DNA from: Eubacteriales bacterium | GTDB lineage: Bacteria; Bacillota; Clostridia; Oscillospirales; CAG-382 | Reading direction: 5' to 3' | Assembly: GCA_028701715.1 (NCBI GenBank) | Contig: JAQVQF010000089.1 | Location: forward strand, 1-8,777 | DNA: 8,777 bases | Shown: positions 5,736-8,777 of the stretch, piece after piece | How the letters are laid out: each line of letters opens with the position of its first letter | Position numbering within the stretch: position 1 is the first letter of the stretch | Made by a program: the position numbers and the translations under genes | The notes under the pieces: model-generated | The model's database searches: none | Told to the model about the DNA's origin: nothing | Seen by the model: the letters and a program-made list of their open reading frames with translations, nothing else

Positions 5736-8536
5736 ACGGCTTTCCTGCATCTGGCGCAGAGGTGCTGTCCGTCGCTGTCCGTTTCGTATCCCTCTCCGCT
5801 CTTCCAGCAGCGCACGCATTTTTCGCCGGCCGCGGGTACGACAGAAACATACAGTTTAGTATCATCATCATAAAATGCGTTGCTGTCGGGCTTGCCGCAG
5901 ATCGTTTCGGCTTTGCTGGTTATAAATATCTCCGCGAGCGCATCTTTATGTTCCTCAAAAACTTTTAATGCTTCGGAATTTTCCGCGGCGTCAGCGGTCA
6001 TTATCACGTCCGCGTCGAGAGGCTTGCCTATCACCTTGGCGGCTCTCGCCGCCTCAAGCGCTTTCAGCACGGTATCGCGGTAGACAAAAAGTCTGTTATA
6101 GCTTTCCTCGACCGAAGCGAAAGAATTGGCTTCGTCGTAAACGGGAAGTCTGTTAAGGAAAACGCTTCTCGCGTCCTCGTTCCTGCCGTGCGGCAGATAA
6201 CCCCAGGCTTCCTCCGCGGTGAAGGACAATATAGGCGCAAGCATTTTTATAAGAGCAGATGCGGCTTCGTACATAACGGTCTGCGCCGCTCTGCGGGATA
6301 CGGAGTCCTTCTTCTCACAGTACATTCTGTCCTTGGTGATATCGACATATATTTTGGAAAGGTCTATGGAACAGAAATTGTGGATTTCATGATATATAAT
6401 ATGAAATTCGTAGCTGTCATATGATTCGTTCACCAGCTTGACAAGCCTGTTAAGCTTTGAAAGCAGCCATTTGTCGAGCGGTTCAAGCTTTTCCGGCGAT
6501 ATATAATCCCTGTCCGGATCAAAGTCGTTTCCGTCGCCCAAATTGGCGAGGAGTATGCGCAGAGTGTTTCTGATCTTCCTGTAGGATTCCGAAAGCTGCT
6601 TGAATATTTCGTCGGATGCTCTAACGTCAGCTCTGTAATCGGAAGCGGCAACCCAAAGCCTTAGCATATCCGCGCCGTATTTGTTTATAATTTCCTCCGG
6701 CGCTATGGAATTGCCGAGCGATTTATGCATCGCCTTGCCTTCTCCGTCCACAACCCAGCCGTGAGTGAGTATCTGTTTGTAGGGCGCGCCTTTGCCTTTT
6801 GCGCCTATTGCGGTAAGCAGCGAGGATTGGAACCATCCGCGGTACTGGTCGGCGCCTTCAAGATATAAATCGGCGGGCCAGGTGAGGTTGTCATCGTTTT
6901 CGAGTACGGCGAAATGAGTCGAGCCGGAATCAAACCAGCCGTCCAATGTGTCGGTCTCTTTAACAAAATGAACCCCGCCGCATTTAGGGCAGACATAGCC
7001 TTCGGGAAGAAGCTCGGTTTCGTCTTTCGCAAACCAAGCGTTTGAGCTTTCGTTGGCAAAAATTGCCGATATTTTATTTATGGTTTTTTCATCACATATT
7101 ATTTCGCCGCAGTTCTTGCAATAAAACGCGGGTATGGGAAGCCCCCAATGCCTTTGACGGGATATGCACCAGTCCGATCTTTCCTTTATCATGGAAATCA
7201 TTCTGTCTTCGCCCCATGCCGGGATCCAGTCCACGTTTTCGCTGGCGGCTATCGCCTTATCGCGGAACGCTTCGACCGAACAGAACCATTGCGGCGTAGC
7301 CCTGAATATGATGGGATTTTTGCATCTCCAGCAGTGGGGATACTGGTGAACGATGCTTTCGGAAGCGAACAACGCGCCCGTTTCCTTCATATCGTCGAGT
7401 ATCGCCTTGTTGGATTTCTCGTAATAAAGCCCGGCAAATTTGCCTGCGTCGCCTGTCTGATAACCGCGGTCGTCCACCGGAACGACGAACTTTATTCCGT
7501 ACTTCATTCCGGTAAAATAGTCGTCGGCACCGAAGCCGGGAGCGGTATGCACGCAGCCCGTGCCGCTGTCCATGGTGACATATTCGGCACAGCAGATGAG
7601 CGAATCGCGTTCAAGGAACGGATGGTAAGCCGTCATATACTCAAAGAAGCTGCCGGGGAATTCCTTAACTGTTTCAAAGCCCTCTATACCGCCCTGAGCC
7701 ATCGTGCGTTCGACGAGAGGCTTGGCGATTATATAATATTCGTTCCCCGCTTTAACGACGGCATAGGTTTCCCTCAGATGAAGTGATATAGCCATGTTGC
7801 CGGGTAGGGTCCAGGGCGTGGTCGTCCAGATGACGAAATATGCGTTGTTTATATCGCATACGCCGTCAAGCTTACCCTTGTCGTCCTTGATTTTAAATTT
7901 AACGTATATCGAGGTGCAGGGTGCGTCACCATATTCGATTTCCGCTTCGGCAAGCGCCGTTTCGTCTTTGGGACACCAATACACGGGCTTAAGCCCCTTG
8001 TATATATAGCCCTTGCGGAACATTTCGCCGAAAACTTTAATTTCCTTCGATTCAAAGGCCGGATTCATGGTGAGATAGGGATTTTCCCAGTCGCCGAGTA
8101 TGCCTAACCTTTTAAAGGAGGAACGCTGTATATCGACAAAGCTTGAGGCGAATTCCGCGCAGGCTTTGCGGAATTCGGGAATGGACATCTTCTTTCTGTC
8201 AAGCTTGCTTTTCTTTATTATCGCCGATTCTATCGGCATCCCGTGGTTGTCCCAGCCGGGTATATACGGCGCTCTGAAGCCCGCCATTTCCTTGGATTTT
8301 ACGATAAAATCCTTGAGCACCTTGTTTAACGCGGTACCCATATGAATATTCCCGTTGGAAAACGGCGGTCCGTCGTGCAGTATGAAGGGCTTCATATCGC
8401 TGTTTTTTTCTTGAATCAGCTTATAAAGCTCTTGTTCATCCCATTTTTTATTGGTTTCAGGTTCCTTATTAGCAAGATTCGCCCTCATCGGGAATCCGGT
8501 TGAGGGCAAATTTAATGTGTCTTTATAATCGCGCAT
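5729..8536 (-). CDS. ileS: Isoleucyl-tRNA synthetase
   Basis: This class I synthetase charges tRNA-Ile and edits mischarged valine. The 935 residues are full length for the bacterial type. In order: N-terminus with TLNLPSTGFPMRANL (7-21); HIGH-equivalent HMGT at 65-68 in GNIHMGTALNKV; GWDNHGMPIE near 95; CP1 editing domain at about 200-400, with WTTTPWTLPGN near 240 and VHTAPGFGADDY, where His330 and Asp339 match the E. coli editing residues His333 and Asp342; two CxxC knuckles (CKNC near 472, CPKC near 513); GWFDSGSTH near 528; KMSKS-equivalent AMHKS at 602-606; an anticodon-binding domain from about 660; and a C-terminal zinc finger with Cys907, 910, 927 and 930. It starts at ATG 8536, with AAAGG 12 nt upstream, a weak site. 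Only 20 nt separate it from the preceding gene, leaving no room for a T-box leader. Both catalytic signatures are non-canonical, but the rest is so well conserved that I expect activity. Confidence 0.96.
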   Translation of the reverse strand: MRDYKDTLNLPSTGFPMRANLANKEPETNKKWDEQELYKLIQEKNSDMKPFILHDGPPFSNGNIHMGTALNKVLKDFIVKSKEMAGFRAPYIPGWDNHGMPIESAIIKKSKLDRKKMSIPEFRKACAEFASSFVDIQRSSFKRLGILGDWENPYLTMNPAFESKEIKVFGEMFRKGYIYKGLKPVYWCPKDETALAEAEIEYGDAPCTSIYVKFKIKDDKGKLDGVCDINNAYFVIWTTTPWTLPGNMAISLHLRETYAVVKAGNEYYIIAKPLVERTMAQGGIEGFETVKEFPGSFFEYMTAYHPFLERDSLICCAEYVTMDSGTGCVHTAPGFGADDYFTGMKYGIKFVVPVDDRGYQTGDAGKFAGLYYEKSNKAILDDMKETGALFASESIVHQYPHCWRCKNPIIFRATPQWFCSVEAFRDKAIAASENVDWIPAWGEDRMISMIKERSDWCISRQRHWGLPIPAFYCKNCGEIICDEKTINKISAIFANESSNAWFAKDETELLPEGYVCPKCGGVHFVKETDTLDGWFDSGSTHFAVLENDDNLTWPADLYLEGADQYRGWFQSSLLTAIGAKGKGAPYKQILTHGWVVDGEGKAMHKSLGNSIAPEEIINKYGADMLRLWVAASDYRADVRASDEIFKQLSESYRKIRNTLRILLANLGDGNDFDPDRDYISPEKLEPLDKWLLSKLNRLVKLVNESYDSYEFHIIYHEIHNFCSIDLSKIYVDITKDRMYCEKKDSVSRRAAQTVMYEAASALIKMLAPILSFTAEEAWGYLPHGRNEDARSVFLNRLPVYDEANSFASVEESYNRLFVYRDTVLKALEAARAAKVIGKPLDADVIMTADAAENSEALKVFEEHKDALAEIFITSKAETICGKPDSNAFYDDDTKLYVSVVPAAGEKCVRCWKSGEGYETDSDGQHLCARCRKAVC

Positions 8537-8556
8537 GACTTAAATATACCTTTCGA

Positions 8557-8777
8557 TTATTCCTTTACTGCCGCTTTTTCTTCGTTTTTTATATTATCGT
8601 CGGTTTCCGAAGCTTCCGGCGGAAGCTCTTCCGGAAACTCTTCATTTAAAGATTCTTCCGTCAGGTTTTCCTGCTGTAGGTCCGATACGGCAGGATTTGC
8701 CGCGGCAGACTGCTTTTGCGAAAGCATTTCAATATATTCCTCGTTTGAAAAATCTTTTGTCTTTGAAATTTTAACCG
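8557..8777 (-). CDS. C-terminal fragment of an acidic-tailed protein, possibly DivIVA
   Basis: The frame is open from the window edge to the TAA at 8557-8559 and gives 72 residues; the N-terminus lies outside. The visible part begins VKISKTKDFSNEEYIEML and becomes a low-complexity acidic tail with 15 Glu and 4 Asp against 7 Lys, ending NEEKAAVKE. No catalytic motif, membrane segment or fold can be recognised. The case for a real gene is the continuous frame, acidic codon pattern and the stop placed 20 nt before ileS. In many Firmicutes the gene before ileS-lspA is divIVA (ylmE-sepF-ylmG-ylmH-divIVA-ileS), a coiled-coil polar division protein whose C-terminal tail is variable and charged. That makes DivIVA the first candidate, but this comes from gene order, not from recognisable residues. 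Confidence 0.6.
   Translation of the reverse strand, partial: VKISKTKDFSNEEYIEMLSQKQSAAANPAVSDLQQENLTEESLNEEFPEELPPEASETDDNIKNEEKAAVKE

Noticed and set aside
5736..5819. N-terminal extension of LspA to an ATG at 5819
   Set aside because: The extra 28 residues are Arg-rich, lie entirely in ileS coding sequence and would precede the first membrane helix. The ATG at 5735 has its own AGGAAAG site and matches the family start.
7148..7786. A 212-codon plus-strand frame opposite the ileS editing domain
   Set aside because: It is fully covered by ileS on the other strand and has no domain-like features or start signal.
1..8777. Mobile element, CRISPR array, RNA gene, toxin-antitoxin or defence module
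   Set aside because: The whole window is accounted for by overlapping housekeeping genes on one strand. I saw no direct repeat array, terminal inverted repeats, transposase-like frame or structured RNA signature.

Overview
The window looks like a chromosomal segment from a low-GC Gram-positive bacterium, most likely an anaerobic clostridial lineage (class Clostridia, perhaps uncultured). The grounds are a transketolase split into two genes, the order [acidic-tail protein]-ileS-lspA-rluA/rluD family as seen downstream of the division cluster in Firmicutes, strong AGGAGG-type ribosome binding sites, and a roughly balanced base composition. The lineage assignment is inference, since no marker was searched.

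Every supportable gene lies on the minus strand, and the window reads as one compact transcription unit running from 8777 down to 1. In transcription order it holds: the last 72 codons of an acidic-tailed protein (8777-8557, perhaps DivIVA); isoleucyl-tRNA synthetase (8536-5729); lipoprotein signal peptidase LspA with an unusual alanine-rich and acidic C-terminal extension (5735-5127); an RluA/RluD-family rRNA pseudouridine synthase (about 5155-4229); a 45-nt gap; the N- and C-terminal transketolase subunits (4183-3338 and 3341-2400); a Nif3-like dinuclear-metal protein (2403-1684); and an RqcH/FbpA-type NFACT protein (1694-1) whose last residues lie beyond the window.

Five of the six junctions downstream of ileS are overlaps, with stop and start codons interlocked (7, about 29, 4, 4 and 11 nt), which points to translational coupling. 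The only gap of note is the 45 nt in front of the transketolase pair, and there are no intergenic stretches over 300 bases. The theme is mostly translation and envelope housekeeping: aminoacylation, rRNA modification, ribosome-associated quality control and lipoprotein maturation, with a central-carbon enzyme inserted. I see no mobile element, CRISPR array, RNA gene, T-box leader, phage gene or defence system. The points worth a second look are sequence-level oddities in conserved proteins (IleRS active-site motifs, the LspA tail, the RqcH Glu-Arg pair), not a new system.
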